Assembly (NCBI GenBank): GCA_028284325.1
Contig: JANQRX010000002.1
Span: 280,702-344,701, forward strand
Reading direction: 5' to 3'
DNA length: 64,000 nt
DNA from: Bauldia sp.
GTDB lineage: Bacteria > Pseudomonadota > Alphaproteobacteria > Rhizobiales > Kaistiaceae
Shown: piece by piece, positions 44,063-54,129 of the stretch
How positions within the stretch are numbered: the stretch's first letter is position 1
Layout of the letters: the number at the start of each line of letters is the position of its first letter
The notes under the pieces: model-generated
What the model was told of the DNA's origin: nothing
Seen by the model: the letters and a program-made list of their open reading frames with translations, nothing else
The model's database searches: none
Translations under genes and position numbers: made by a program

Positions 44063-46366
44063 ATGACCGCCGATCCAGCCGCCATCACCGCAGCGGAAAC
44101 GCCTGTTCAATCAGCCGCGGCCCCGCCGCGGTCGGGAACCGAGGGGACGCCGCTGGCGCGCGCCATCCGCGGAATCGGCCTGGTCGGCGTCCTTCTTTCG
44201 CTGATCTCGGCCAGCGTCACCTATTTCGTCCTCACCGGCCTGACGCAGATCGAGCCCGGTCCGGACGTCGTCTACGTGGCCATGCTGGTCAATGGCGGGC
44301 TGGTCGTCATCCTGGCGCTGATCGTTGCGTGGGAGGCCGGCAACCTCGTTGTCGCAAGGCGGCGCGGCAAGGCGGCATCGCGCCTTCACATCCGCATCGT
44401 CCTGCTGGTGAGCCTGCTCGCCGCGGCGCCGGCGCTGATCCTCACCATCACCGCCAGCACCACCCTCGACCGGGGCCTCGACAACTGGTTCTCGGTGCGC
44501 ACCCAGGCCATCGTCAACAACTCGCTGTCGATCGCCCAGGCCTACGCCGGACAGCAGGCGGAGCTCCTGAGGGCGAACATGGCGTCGGCCAAGGTTGAGC
44601 TGGAACGGGCCGGCCCGGACATGCTGAACGAGTCGCCCCAGGTTTTCGACGCCTTTTTCCGCACCGTCGCGGCCGAACAGCGCCTGGCCGGTGCGTTTCT
44701 GGTTCGGGTCGACGGAACGCTGGTGCGCCAGACGCCGTTCTCCAACACGTCGCTGCCGCCGCCGGGTCCGGCGATCCTCGAACAGGCCGGGACGCAACCC
44801 GATTCGGTGTTCATCATACCGCCGGGGCCGGAGAACATGATCGGCGCGCTGACACTGCTCGCCGGCTACGACGACATCTTCCTGTTCGGCGCACGTCCAC
44901 TCAGCGGTGACACGGCGCGGTACTTGGCCCTCACATCGGCCAGCGTCGGCGAGTATCGGCAACTGGAGGCGAGTCGCGCCAACCTTCAGATCGCGTTCGT
45001 TATCCTGTTCCTGGGCGTCACGCTCGTGGTGCTCCTCTCGGCGATCTGGTTGGCGATCGGCTTCGCCAACCGGCTCGTCGCCCCGATCCGCCGCCTGATC
45101 GACGCCGCCAAGGAGGTGTCGGAAGGCAATCTGGAGACGGCGGTCGAAACCCAGGCGTCCGACGGCGACGTCGGCACGCTGGGCGCGACGTTCAACAACA
45201 TGACCGCCCAACTGCGGACGCAGCGCAGCGACCTGGTGACCGCCAGCGAGCAGATGGACAGCCGCCGCCGGTTCACCGAGGCCGTCCTGTCCGGCGTGAC
45301 GGCCGGCGTGGTCGGGATCGACGCCGAAGGCAAGGTGACGATCGCCAACCGGGTGGCGACGACGCTGCTGGGGGTCGAGACGCGCGAGGCCGTCGGGGCC
45401 GATGTCACCGATCTGGTGCCCCAGCTTCGCAGCATCGTCGAAGCGGCGTTGCAGGACGGGCGCCCGGAACATCGCGGCCAGATCGCGCTGATGCGCGACG
45501 GACGCGAGCGCACGGTCAACGTCCGCGTGACGACCGAGCGCGGCGGCGCCAGCGAGCACGGCTACGTCATCACACTCGACGACATCACCGATCTGGTCAC
45601 GGCGCAGCGCAGTTCGGCCTGGGCCGACATCGCCCGCCGGATCGCCCACGAGATCAAGAATCCGCTGACGCCCATCCAGTTGTCGGCCGAGCGCCTGAAG
45701 CGGAAGTTCGGGCGAAGCATCGACGACGACCGCGAGGTCTTCGACCAGTGCACGGACACCATCATCCGCCAGGTCGGCGACATCGGGCGCATGGTCGACG
45801 AATTCTCATCGTTTGCGCGCATGCCCAAACCGACCTTCGAAGTCGGTGACGTGGCCGGCACGATCCGTGAATCGGCCTTCCTCATCAGCGTTTCCAAACC
45901 TGACATCGACTTCGACGTGCGTCTGCCGGACGAGGCGCTGACCTGTCGGTTCGATGCGCGCCTGCTCGGCCAGGCGCTTGCCAACCTGATCAAGAACGCC
46001 ACCGAGGCGATCGCCGCCGTTCCGGCCGAGGAGAGCCGCAAGGGCGAGGTCGTGGTGCGCGCGCGGGCCGAGGGCGGCACGGTTGTGATCGAGGTCATCG
46101 ACAACGGCATCGGCCTGCCGCAGGAAAACCGGCGGCAACTCCTGGAGCCGTACATGACCACCCGTGAGAAGGGGACGGGGCTCGGTCTCGCGATCGTCAC
46201 AAAGATCGTCGAGGAACACAGCGGCCGGATCGAGCTCCTGGACGCGCCCGCGGCGGCCGATGGCGGACACGGCGCCATGGTTCGTGTCACGCTGCCCAAC
46301 GTTGTTGCCGACACGCCCGTCGCCCCGGCGGACAATCAAAAAGAACCTGACCAAACGCCAGCCTGA
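44063..46366 (+). CDS. ntrY: Nitrogen/redox sensor histidine kinase NtrY
   Basis: NtrY is the membrane sensor paired with NtrX. The 767-residue product has three N-terminal membrane helices (about 37-59, 70-92, 110-130), a periplasmic sensory region (about 131-308), a fourth helix (309-333), a HAMP domain (334-385) and a PAS domain (about 405-510). The kinase core has phospho-acceptor His529 (IARRIAHEIKNPLTPIQLSA), the N box NLIKNATEAI, and DNGIGLPQENRRQLLEPYMT followed by GTGLGLAIVTKIVEEH. A 100-bp gap after ntrC may hold a promoter. ntrX starts nine bases later. Confidence 0.95.
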   Translation: MTADPAAITAAETPVQSAAAPPRSGTEGTPLARAIRGIGLVGVLLSLISASVTYFVLTGLTQIEPGPDVVYVAMLVNGGLVVILALIVAWEAGNLVVARRRGKAASRLHIRIVLLVSLLAAAPALILTITASTTLDRGLDNWFSVRTQAIVNNSLSIAQAYAGQQAELLRANMASAKVELERAGPDMLNESPQVFDAFFRTVAAEQRLAGAFLVRVDGTLVRQTPFSNTSLPPPGPAILEQAGTQPDSVFIIPPGPENMIGALTLLAGYDDIFLFGARPLSGDTARYLALTSASVGEYRQLEASRANLQIAFVILFLGVTLVVLLSAIWLAIGFANRLVAPIRRLIDAAKEVSEGNLETAVETQASDGDVGTLGATFNNMTAQLRTQRSDLVTASEQMDSRRRFTEAVLSGVTAGVVGIDAEGKVTIANRVATTLLGVETREAVGADVTDLVPQLRSIVEAALQDGRPEHRGQIALMRDGRERTVNVRVTTERGGASEHGYVITLDDITDLVTAQRSSAWADIARRIAHEIKNPLTPIQLSAERLKRKFGRSIDDDREVFDQCTDTIIRQVGDIGRMVDEFSSFARMPKPTFEVGDVAGTIRESAFLISVSKPDIDFDVRLPDEALTCRFDARLLGQALANLIKNATEAIAAVPAEESRKGEVVVRARAEGGTVVIEVIDNGIGLPQENRRQLLEPYMTTREKGTGLGLAIVTKIVEEHSGRIELLDAPAAADGGHGAMVRVTLPNVVADTPVAPADNQKEPDQTPA

Positions 46367-46375
46367 TCGAACGCC

Positions 46376-47740
46376 ATGCCCTCCGATATTCTGATCGTCG
46401 ACGATGAAGATGATATCCGCGAACTGGTTGCGGGAATCCTGACCGACGAGGGTCACACCACCCGCACGGCCGCGAACACCGATGCGGCCCAGGAGGAGAT
46501 CAAGTCCCGCCGGCCGAACCTCGTCTTCCTCGATATCTGGCTGCAGGGCAGCGCCATGGACGGGCTCGCGCTGCTCGACACCATCCGGGTCGATCATCCC
46601 GACCTGCCCGTGGTGATGATCTCGGGCCACGGCAACATCGAGACCGCGGTTTCCGCGATCAAGCGCGGCGCCTACGACTACATCGAGAAGCCGTTCAAGT
46701 CGGACCGGCTGGTGCTGGTGGCGGAGCGGGCGCTGGAGACCTCGAAGCTCAGGCGTGAGGTCGAGGAGCTGCGCGTGAAGACCGGTGGCGCCATCAGGAT
46801 GCTCGGCGACTCGCAGCCGATCTCCAGCCTCAGGAGCGTGATCGAACGCGTCGCGCCGACCAACAGCCGCGTCATGATCACCGGCGCGTCGGGCGCCGGC
46901 AAGGAGCTCGTCGCCCGCACGCTCCACGACCTGTCGCAGCGCGCGGCCGGACCGTTCGTGGTGGTCAACGCCGCCAACATCACACCGGAGCGCATGGAGG
47001 AGGAACTGTTCGGCACCGAGCCGGCGAACGGCGCCACCCGCAAGGTCGGCGCCCTGGAGGAGGCGCACGGCGGCACGCTCTATCTCGACGAAGTCGCCGA
47101 CATGCCGCGCGAGACCCAGAACAAGATCCTGCGTGTCCTCGTCGACCAGGCCTTCATCCGTGTCGGCGGCAGCGCCAAGGTCAGCGTCGATGTCCGCATT
47201 ATCGCGAGCACCGCGCGCGACCTCGAACAGGAGATCGCCAAGGGAGCGTTCCGCGAGGACCTGTTCCACCGGCTGGCGGTGGTGCCGCTGCGGGTGCCGT
47301 CGCTGGCGGAGCGGCGGGAGGATATCCCCGATCTGGTGCGCCATTTCGTTGACCAGATATCGCAGGCCTCGGGGCTGCCGGCGCGCGCGATCGGCGACGA
47401 CGCCATGGCCGTGCTCCAGGCGCACGACTGGCCGGGCAACATCCGTCAACTGCGCAACAACGTCGAGCGGCTTATGATCCTCGCACGCGGCGGAAGCGAC
47501 GAGGTGATTCGCGCCGACATGCTTCCGGCCGAGATCGGAGAGATGCTGCCGGCGACGCCGGGGCAGGGGGGTGAACACCTGATGTCATTGCCGCTTCGCG
47601 ATGCCCGCGAGATCTTCGAGCGCGAGTACCTGACTGCCCAGGTGAACCGGTTCGGCGGCAACATCTCGCGCACGGCCGAGTTCGTCGGCATGGAGCGCTC
47701 CGCCCTCCATCGCAAGCTCAAGTCGCTGGGCGTACACTAG
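46376..47740 (+). CDS. ntrX: Response regulator NtrX
   Basis: NtrX is the partner of NtrY. The 454-residue protein has a receiver domain with Asp53 (LVFLDIWLQGSAMDG), an AAA+ domain with Walker A GASGAGKELVARTLH and Walker B GGTLYLDEVADM, and a C-terminal Fis-type helix-turn-helix (ISRTAEFVGMERSALHRKLK). Where NtrC-type activators carry GAFTGA this protein reads FGTEPANGATRKVGALEEAH, so the sigma54-contact loop is missing. It therefore probably regulates transcription without acting as a sigma54 activator (inference). Confidence 0.95.
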   Translation: MPSDILIVDDEDDIRELVAGILTDEGHTTRTAANTDAAQEEIKSRRPNLVFLDIWLQGSAMDGLALLDTIRVDHPDLPVVMISGHGNIETAVSAIKRGAYDYIEKPFKSDRLVLVAERALETSKLRREVEELRVKTGGAIRMLGDSQPISSLRSVIERVAPTNSRVMITGASGAGKELVARTLHDLSQRAAGPFVVVNAANITPERMEEELFGTEPANGATRKVGALEEAHGGTLYLDEVADMPRETQNKILRVLVDQAFIRVGGSAKVSVDVRIIASTARDLEQEIAKGAFREDLFHRLAVVPLRVPSLAERREDIPDLVRHFVDQISQASGLPARAIGDDAMAVLQAHDWPGNIRQLRNNVERLMILARGGSDEVIRADMLPAEIGEMLPATPGQGGEHLMSLPLRDAREIFEREYLTAQVNRFGGNISRTAEFVGMERSALHRKLKSLGVH

Positions 47741-47762
47741 CGGCCATGCCCGGGGACGGCTC

Positions 47763-49139
47763 ATGCGCGTTCTGATCTGCGGCGCCGGCCAGGTCGGCTA
47801 CGGCATCGCCGAACGGCTGGCGGCGGAGGACAACGACGTCTCCGTCATCGACACCAAGCGCGAACTGATCGACATCATCCGCGACAACCTCGACGTTCAG
47901 GGTTTCGTCGGCCACGGCGCCCATCCCGACGCGCTTGCGGAGGCGGGCATCGAGCAGGCCGACATGATCGTGGCGGTCACCCTCTACGACGAGGTCAACA
48001 TGATCGCCTGCCAGGTGGCGCACTCGCTGTTCAACGTGCCCACCAAGATCGCGCGGGTGCGGGCGCAGAGCTATCTTAAGCCGCACTGGAGCGACCTCTA
48101 TTCGTCGAACAACATGCCGATCGACGTGATCATCTCGCCGGAGGTCGAGGTCGGCGAGATGGTGCTCCGGCGGCTCGCCGTGCCGGGCGCGTTCGACACG
48201 GTGTACTTCGCCGGCGGCGAGGTGGTCTCGATCGGCATCCACTGCACGGAGGACTGCCCGGTCGTCGATACGCCGCTCTCGCAACTGACCGAGCTGTTCC
48301 CCGATCTCCGCGCCGTCGTGGTGGGCATCCAGCGCGACGGCCGCCTGTTCGTCCCCCATTCGTCGGATTCAATGCTGATCGGGGACGATGTCTTCGTGAT
48401 CTGCGAACGTGGCCAGGTCGCCCGCACGCTTGGCCTGTTCGGACACGAGGAACAGGTCGCCAACCGCGTCATCATCGCCGGCGGCGGCAACATCGGCCTC
48501 TACGTCGCCCGGACGCTGGAGGAACGGAACCGCACCGCCAGGATCAAGATCATCGAGCGCTCCCACGATCGCGCCGTCGAGGTCGCGGACGAACTGCGGC
48601 GAACGGTGGTGCTGAACGGCAATTCGCTCGAGCGCGAGGTGCTCACCGAGGCCGGCGCGGCGGCGGCCGATACGCTGGTGGCGCTCAGCAACGACGACGA
48701 GGTGAACGTCATTACCTGCGTCATGGCCAAGCAGATGGGCTGCCGGCGGACGATGGCGCTGATCAACAACCGTTCCTATCCCGATTTCTCCGACACGCTG
48801 GGCATCGACGCCACCGTCAATCCACGCTCGGTGACCGTCTCCAAGGTGCTCCAGCACGTGCGGCGCGGCCGCATCCGGCTGGTCCACTCCATCGGTGACG
48901 GCCGGGCGGAGGTCATAGAGGCGGAGGCGCTCGAAACCTCGCCGCTGGTCGGCAAGCCGTTGAAGGAACTCGATCTTCCCGACGGCATCCGCATCGGCGC
49001 CGTCTACCGCGACGACACGGTGCTGGTGCCAAGCGGCAGCCTGCAGATCCGCGCCGGCGATCGCGTCATCATCTTCGCCCTTGCCGAGCGCGTCCGGGAA
49101 GTCGAGCAGATGTTCCGCGTCAGTCTGGAGTTTTTCTAG
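47763..49139 (+). CDS. trkA: Trk potassium uptake system, nucleotide-binding subunit TrkA
   Basis: TrkA is the cytoplasmic gating subunit of Trk potassium uptake. The 458-residue protein is a tandem of two RCK_N/RCK_C modules. The first Rossmann motif is VLICGAGQVGYGIAERLA and the second is VIIAGGGNIGLYVARTLEER. The partner channel gene trkH begins 7 bp later. The ntrX-trkA linkage is conserved in alphaproteobacteria. Confidence 0.96.
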   Translation: MRVLICGAGQVGYGIAERLAAEDNDVSVIDTKRELIDIIRDNLDVQGFVGHGAHPDALAEAGIEQADMIVAVTLYDEVNMIACQVAHSLFNVPTKIARVRAQSYLKPHWSDLYSSNNMPIDVIISPEVEVGEMVLRRLAVPGAFDTVYFAGGEVVSIGIHCTEDCPVVDTPLSQLTELFPDLRAVVVGIQRDGRLFVPHSSDSMLIGDDVFVICERGQVARTLGLFGHEEQVANRVIIAGGGNIGLYVARTLEERNRTARIKIIERSHDRAVEVADELRRTVVLNGNSLEREVLTEAGAAAADTLVALSNDDEVNVITCVMAKQMGCRRTMALINNRSYPDFSDTLGIDATVNPRSVTVSKVLQHVRRGRIRLVHSIGDGRAEVIEAEALETSPLVGKPLKELDLPDGIRIGAVYRDDTVLVPSGSLQIRAGDRVIIFALAERVREVEQMFRVSLEFF

Positions 49140-49146
49140 GCCGTCC

Positions 49147-50586
49147 ATGAACGGTGTCCTGTACACCCTGAGCCAGACCCTGGGGATCGGCGCGTTCGCG
49201 CTTCTGGCCCCGGCGGTGATCGGCCTGGTCAACGGCGATCCCGCGGGCGGCACCTATCTGGTCATCGCCGGCCTCGTTGGCTTCATCGCCGGGGCGACCT
49301 TCTTCACGCTGCAGGATCGCGTCGGTGTCCTCGACCGGGGCACCGGGCTTGGCGCCGTGGTCGTGACCTGGGCGACACTGCCGCTGGTGGCGGCGCTGCC
49401 GCTGGCGTGGGCGACGCCGCTCAACGGCCTCGATGCGGTGTTCGAGGCCGCGTCCGGCCTGACGACGACCGGCGCCACGACGTTCGCGACCCTGGAGGGC
49501 GTAAGCGCGGCTACCCTGTTCTGGCGCTGCGAACTGCAATGGCTGGGCGGTCTCCTGACGCTCATCACCTTCGCCGGCATCCTGGCACCGCTCGGGGTCG
49601 GCGGCCTGTCGTCGCGCGGGATCGCGGCGATCGGACGCCGGGAGGGCGAGCTTACCCGCGGCCAGTACCTGGTGCGCGGGATCACCGTCCTCTACCTGCT
49701 CGCGACGGGACTGTGCGTCGCGGCGCTGCTCCTGACCGGCTTGCCGCCGTTCGACGCGCTTTGCCTGGGATTCGCGACGGTCTCGACCGGCGGCTTCATG
49801 CCGCGCGACGGGGGGCTCGCCAGTTACGGGAGTCCAGCCGGGAACGCGGTGATCGTGGTCTTCATGATCATCGGCGGGACCAGCATCACCTGGCACCGCG
49901 CCGTGGTCGAGTTCCGCCACGGCGCGTTCTCGCGGCATCTGGAATCCTACGCCGTCATCGCCATGGTCGCGGTGGTCGCGATCGCCTACGCGGCCAGCTT
50001 CGCCGGCAACCATCCGTTGGGCGCGGCGATCGGCGAGGGGCTGTTCACCGCGGCCTCGCTGGTCACCACCACCGGGTTCGAGATCGGCGAGGGGGCACTG
50101 GCGTCGCTTCCGGGTGCTATCCCGGTGCTGATCGCCCTTGCCGGCGGGGCCGCGCTGTCGACAGCGGGCGGCGTCAAGCTCTACCGCATCGGCGCGATGA
50201 TGCTGGCCTCCCAGCGCGAGTTCCACCGGCTCGTCTTCCCAAGCGGTGTGCTCGGGATCGGGCTCGCGGGGATGACGCGCGACGTCGACCTCATGAAGGC
50301 ACTGTGGGCGAACCTGACGCTTTCGGTGTTCGTGGTGATCGCGGCGGCCGTCGGGCTGTCGCTGCAACTTCCCACGATCGGCGCGGCGCTGACGGCGGCC
50401 GTTGCGGCCTTCGCCAGCATCGGGCCGCTCTATGCGTCGATGGGCGTGGAGCAGGCCGCCTGGCCAGACTTCGCAGCGTTTGACGCGGTTTCGAAAACCG
50501 TGATGATCGTCACCATGATCCTCGGCCGCATCGAACTGTTCGCCTTCCTCGCCCTTATCGGCCTCTTCGCCGACCGTCGCTTCTGA
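49147..50586 (+). CDS. trkH: Trk potassium uptake system, channel subunit TrkH
   Basis: TrkH is the integral-membrane channel subunit that moves potassium with TrkA. The 479-residue product has four pore-loop units, each with a selectivity-filter Gly: ASGLTTTGATTF, TVSTGGFMP, SLVTTTGFEIG and LSTAGGVKLYR. Membrane helices separate them. It overlaps no neighbours and the D-amino-acid aminotransferase gene follows after ten bases. Confidence 0.95.
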   Translation: MNGVLYTLSQTLGIGAFALLAPAVIGLVNGDPAGGTYLVIAGLVGFIAGATFFTLQDRVGVLDRGTGLGAVVVTWATLPLVAALPLAWATPLNGLDAVFEAASGLTTTGATTFATLEGVSAATLFWRCELQWLGGLLTLITFAGILAPLGVGGLSSRGIAAIGRREGELTRGQYLVRGITVLYLLATGLCVAALLLTGLPPFDALCLGFATVSTGGFMPRDGGLASYGSPAGNAVIVVFMIIGGTSITWHRAVVEFRHGAFSRHLESYAVIAMVAVVAIAYAASFAGNHPLGAAIGEGLFTAASLVTTTGFEIGEGALASLPGAIPVLIALAGGAALSTAGGVKLYRIGAMMLASQREFHRLVFPSGVLGIGLAGMTRDVDLMKALWANLTLSVFVVIAAAVGLSLQLPTIGAALTAAVAAFASIGPLYASMGVEQAAWPDFAAFDAVSKTVMIVTMILGRIELFAFLALIGLFADRRF

Positions 50587-50596
50587 GCTCAGCCCC

Positions 50597-51466
50597 ATGC
50601 CGCGTATCGTCTACGTCAACGGCCGTTACCTGCCGTATGCCCGCGCCGCGGTCCACGTCGAGGACCGCGGGCTGCAGTTCGCCGACAGCGTCTACGAAGT
50701 GTGCGCCGTCCGCGGCGGCCGCTTCATGGATATCGCCAAGCATCTCGATCGCCTGGAACGGTCGCTCGGCGAACTGACGATGGCGATGCCGCTCGGCCGC
50801 CGGGCGCTTGAGCACGTGATGCGGGAGGTCGCGGCGCGGGAGCGGCTCGTCAACGGTCTGGTGTACGTCCAGGTAACGCGCGGTGTCGCGCCCCGTAATC
50901 ACGCCTTTCCGGTTCCAAGCGTGCGGCCGGGGCTGATCGTTCTGGCGCGCACGCGCAACCAGGACGACCACACCGCGCGCCAGACGGACGGCGTCGCCGT
51001 CATCACGGTGCCGGAGACGCGCTGGGCGCGCGTGGATATCAAGACCACCGCGCTGGTGGCGAATGTGCTCGCCAAGGAGCAGGCGGCCAACGCCGGTGCC
51101 GTCGAGGCGTGGTTCGTCGACACCGACGGGCATATCACCGAAGGTTCGTCGTCGAATGCATGGATCGTCAATACCGACGGCGCGTTGATCACGCGGGCGG
51201 CCGACCGCAAGATTCTGGCCGGAATCACCCGGATCGCGACCAAGAAGGCCGCCGCGGCGGGGGAGATTCGGCTGGTTGAACGGGCCTTCACGCTGGCCGA
51301 AGCGCTGGCGGCGAGGGAGGCGTTCCTGACGTCAGCCGGCAACGATATCGCGCCCGTGATACGAATTGACGACCACACGGTGGGCGATGGTCGGCCTGGT
51401 CCGGTTGCAAAGTCGCTCCTGCAATGCTTTTACGACGTAGTGGACTATGAACCCGCCGGCCGATAA
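50597..51466 (+). CDS. dat: D-amino-acid aminotransferase (PLP fold type IV)
   Basis: The enzyme interconverts D-amino acids and 2-oxo acids, supplying for example D-glutamate or D-alanine. The 289-residue fold-type IV protein has VNGRYLPYARAAVHVEDRGL at the N-terminus, the PLP-binding Lys in RWARVDIKTTALVANVLAKE, the Glu segment in GHITEGSSSNAWIV, and FLTSAGNDIAPVIRID near the end. Branched-chain aminotransferases and aminodeoxychorismate lyases share this fold, so the exact substrate is inferred. The position between trkH and hfq is common in alphaproteobacteria. Confidence 0.88.
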   Translation: MPRIVYVNGRYLPYARAAVHVEDRGLQFADSVYEVCAVRGGRFMDIAKHLDRLERSLGELTMAMPLGRRALEHVMREVAARERLVNGLVYVQVTRGVAPRNHAFPVPSVRPGLIVLARTRNQDDHTARQTDGVAVITVPETRWARVDIKTTALVANVLAKEQAANAGAVEAWFVDTDGHITEGSSSNAWIVNTDGALITRAADRKILAGITRIATKKAAAAGEIRLVERAFTLAEALAAREAFLTSAGNDIAPVIRIDDHTVGDGRPGPVAKSLLQCFYDVVDYEPAGR

Positions 51467-51518
51467 CGGTACTTTTTTGGACGTGTGGCGTGAATTTGGG
51501 CGGAACTGACTAAACCGT

Positions 51519-51541
51519 AAGTTCGCTTTTGTGCCGAACTT
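51519..51541 (+). other. Stem-loop in the hfq upstream region
   Basis: AAGTTCG and CGAACTT form a perfect 7-bp stem with a 9-nt loop about 58 bp before the hfq start. It lies in the 132-bp gap that should hold the hfq promoter and 5' UTR. Its role (terminator of the upstream run, or leader structure) is open. Confidence 0.45.
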
Positions 51542-51598
51542 CTCGACGTGTTCGCGAAGGTCGATTCAGGGTGGACAACAACAAAAGAGCTGACGTTG

Positions 51599-51868
51599 AT
51601 GGCGGACCGCCAGCAGAATTTGCAAGACACTTTCCTGAACCACGTCCGGCGTAACAAGACGCCGCTGACGATCTTCCTGGTCAACGGCGTCAAGCTGCAG
51701 GGTATCGTGACCTGGTTCGACAATTTCTGCGTCCTGTTGCGGCGCGACGGCCATTCGCAACTGGTCTACAAGCACGCGATCTCGACGGTGATGCCGGGCG
51801 CGCCGATCAATCTCTATGAAGACGGCGAACCATCCGCCGAAGAGACGGAGTTTCAGGACGGCGATTGA
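51599..51868 (+). CDS. hfq: RNA chaperone Hfq
   Basis: Hfq forms a hexameric ring that helps small RNAs pair with mRNAs. The 89-residue product starts [20 protein letters not shown] and has the Sm1 motif [20 protein letters not shown] and the Sm2 motif [10 protein letters not shown], followed by a short acidic tail. The ATG starts the conserved N-terminus. Its stop overlaps the hflX TTG start (TTGA), so hflX translation is probably coupled. hfq-hflX order is conserved across proteobacteria. Confidence 0.97.
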   Translation: MADRQQNLQDTFLNHVRRNKTPLTIFLVNGVKLQGIVTWFDNFCVLLRRDGHSQLVYKHAISTVMPGAPINLYEDGEPSAEETEFQDGD

Positions 51869-53238
51869 CCGACTCGTCCGACAAGGTCCAGGGCAGGAAC
51901 GGCATTGCCACGACACCGCGGCGGGATCGGGCCGTGGTCGTCGTCCCGATCACCGACACGACCGACAGGCGCTCGCCCGAAGCACGGGTCGCCGAAGCGC
52001 AAGGTCTCGCCGAGGCCATCGACCTCGACGTCCGGGCCGCGTTCGCCGTGCGGGTGGGCCGCATCAAGCCGTCGACCTTCATCGGTCCGGGCAAGGTCGC
52101 CGATCTCACCGCCCAGGTCGCGGCCGAGGGCTGCGATCTCGTCATCTTCGACACAGCCCTTTCGCCGGTTCAGCAACGCAATCTCGAACGCGCGCTCAAG
52201 GCCAAGGTTCTCGACCGCACCGGCCTGATCCTGGAGATCTTCGGCGAACGGGCGCGGACGCGGGAAGGGCGGTTGCAGGTGGAACTCGCCCACCTGACCT
52301 ACCAGAAGAGCCGGCTGGTCCGGAGCTGGACCCATCTGGAGCGCCAGCGCGGCGGCTTCGGTTTTCTCGGCGGGCCGGGCGAAACCCAGATCGAGGCCGA
52401 CCGGCGCCAGATCGACGAACGGGTGGAGCGTATCAAGGCGGACCTTGCCGCGGTCGCGACGCGGCGCCGCCTGCAGCGCCGCAACCGGGCGAAGGGCAGC
52501 GAGATCACCGTGGCGCTGGTCGGCTACACCAACGCCGGCAAGTCGACCTTGTTCAACGCGCTCACCCGGTCCGGCGTGTTCGCGCACGATCAACTGTTCG
52601 CGACGCTCGACCCGACGCTGCGCCGCATCGAGTTGCCCGGCAGCGACGGCGCGGTCCTGTCGGACACGGTCGGCTTCGTCGCCGACCTGCCGACGACGCT
52701 GGTGGCCGCGTTCCGCGCCACGCTGGAGGAGGTCGCCGAGGCCGACATCGTCGTCCACGTCCGCGATGCCACCTCGTCCAGTGCCTCGGCCCAGGCCGAG
52801 GACGTGGCCGACGTCCTGTCCGAGCTCGGCATCGACGTGCACGACCCGGATCGGGTGATCGACGTCTGGAACAAGATCGACCTGCTGCCCGAGGGCGCGC
52901 CGTTGCCGGTTATCTCCGAAGCGGCCGCGAACGGGCGCGCCAGGCCGGAAACGATCGCGCTGTCGGCGCGCACCGGCGAGGGTGTGGACGGATTACTTGC
53001 CGCGCTGGCGGAGCGGGCGTCGGTCGCGCGCGCGGATTATCGAGTGACGCTCGCCGGCGACGGTCTCGGCCGTCTGCACCGGCTGTACGAACTGGGGAGA
53101 GTCCTGGATCGCCGCGACGATGATGACGGCGCGGTCACCGCGCGCATCCGCGTGCCGCACACCCGGCTGACCCGGTTTCGCGAGACGTTTCCCGAAGCCA
53201 GGCCGGTCACCGCTCAGCCGTCGGCAGAGCGCGGCTGA
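51865..53238 (+). CDS. hflX: Ribosome-associated GTPase HflX
   Basis: HflX binds the 50S subunit and rescues or splits stalled ribosomes, notably under stress. The 457-residue protein has the N-terminal HflX domain ([30 protein letters not shown]), a coiled linker with the [19 protein letters not shown] signature, and the G domain with [15 protein letters not shown] (G1), [11 protein letters not shown] (G3) and NKIDLL (G4). The start is TTG, overlapping the hfq stop. The 3' end overlaps mazG on the opposite strand by 25 bp. Confidence 0.96.
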   Translation: MTDSSDKVQGRNGIATTPRRDRAVVVVPITDTTDRRSPEARVAEAQGLAEAIDLDVRAAFAVRVGRIKPSTFIGPGKVADLTAQVAAEGCDLVIFDTALSPVQQRNLERALKAKVLDRTGLILEIFGERARTREGRLQVELAHLTYQKSRLVRSWTHLERQRGGFGFLGGPGETQIEADRRQIDERVERIKADLAAVATRRRLQRRNRAKGSEITVALVGYTNAGKSTLFNALTRSGVFAHDQLFATLDPTLRRIELPGSDGAVLSDTVGFVADLPTTLVAAFRATLEEVAEADIVVHVRDATSSSASAQAEDVADVLSELGIDVHDPDRVIDVWNKIDLLPEGAPLPVISEAAANGRARPETIALSARTGEGVDGLLAALAERASVARADYRVTLAGDGLGRLHRLYELGRVLDRRDDDDGAVTARIRVPHTRLTRFRETFPEARPVTAQPSAERG

Positions 53239-54059
53239 GCGTCGGTTTCATCGCGTTTAGCCGCCTGCCACAGGCGCTCCATCTCCTCCAGCGACGCGTC
53301 CTCAAGCGTGCGTCCGGACCGCCGCAGGGCGGCCTCGATGGCGCCGAACCGGCGGACGACCTTGGCGTTGGTGCGTTGCAGGCCGTGATCGGGATCGGCG
53401 CCGACATGGCGCGCGAGGTTGACGACCGTGAAGAGGAGGTCGCCGATCTCGTCCTCGAGCTTCTCCCGCGGCGGATCGTCCTTGTCGAGCTCGCGCTCGA
53501 CCTCGTCCAGCTCCTCGCGAATCTTCTTCACCACCTGACGCCGGTCGTCCCAGTCGAAGCCCACCGTGGCAGCGACCTTCTGCAGCTTCATGGCGCGGGC
53601 GAGGCCGGGCAGGTAGGCGGGCACGTCGTCAAGCAGTCCCGGCGCAGATTCCGTCTCGCCCGAGCCGGCACGGCGAGCCTGTTTCTCCTGCGACTTGGCG
53701 GCTTCCCAGAAACCTTTGGCCGCGCCGGCGGAGCGCGCCGCGTCGTCGCCGAAGACGTGCGGGTGCCGTCGGATCATCTTGGTGGTGACGGCCTCGACCA
53801 CGTCCGGGAACGCAAACAGGCCGGCTTCCTCGGCGAGACGCGCGTGGTACACGACCTGGAGCAGGAGGTCGCCAAGCTCGTCGCAAAGGTCGACCATGTC
53901 GTTGCGCGCGATCGCATTGGCGACCTCGTAAGCTTCCTCGATCGTGTACGGCGCGATGGTGCCGAACGACTGCTCAATGTCCCACGGGCAGCCGGTCTCG
54001 GGATGGCGCAGCGCCGCCATGATGGCGATCAGGCGGTCGATGTCGCGGCCGGGTTCCAT
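53214..54059 (-). CDS. mazG: Nucleoside triphosphate pyrophosphohydrolase MazG
   Basis: MazG hydrolyses nucleoside triphosphates to monophosphates and pyrophosphate, cleaning the nucleotide pool. The product of about 281 residues has two MazG domains: N-terminal HPETGCPWDIEQSFGTIAPY with DLCDELGDLLLQVVYHARLA, and C-terminal GFDWDDRRQVVKKIREELDE with EKLEDEIGDLLFTVVNLARH. Both keep the EExxE/ExxD metal-binding pattern. ATG here is preferred, with GGAG about 9 nt upstream; a GTG 13 codons upstream is an alternative. The 70-bp gap before it is locally AT-rich (TATGAT present) and could hold a promoter. Confidence 0.93.
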   Translation of the reverse strand: MEPGRDIDRLIAIMAALRHPETGCPWDIEQSFGTIAPYTIEEAYEVANAIARNDMVDLCDELGDLLLQVVYHARLAEEAGLFAFPDVVEAVTTKMIRRHPHVFGDDAARSAGAAKGFWEAAKSQEKQARRAGSGETESAPGLLDDVPAYLPGLARAMKLQKVAATVGFDWDDRRQVVKKIREELDEVERELDKDDPPREKLEDEIGDLLFTVVNLARHVGADPDHGLQRTNAKVVRRFGAIEAALRRSGRTLEDASLEEMERLWQAAKRDETDAQPRSADG

Positions 54060-54129
54060 GTCAATGCGCTCCGGGAGGTGGTGCGCAGGCCTGGACACTC
54101 AGGATCATATCAATGTCGCATAACATATA

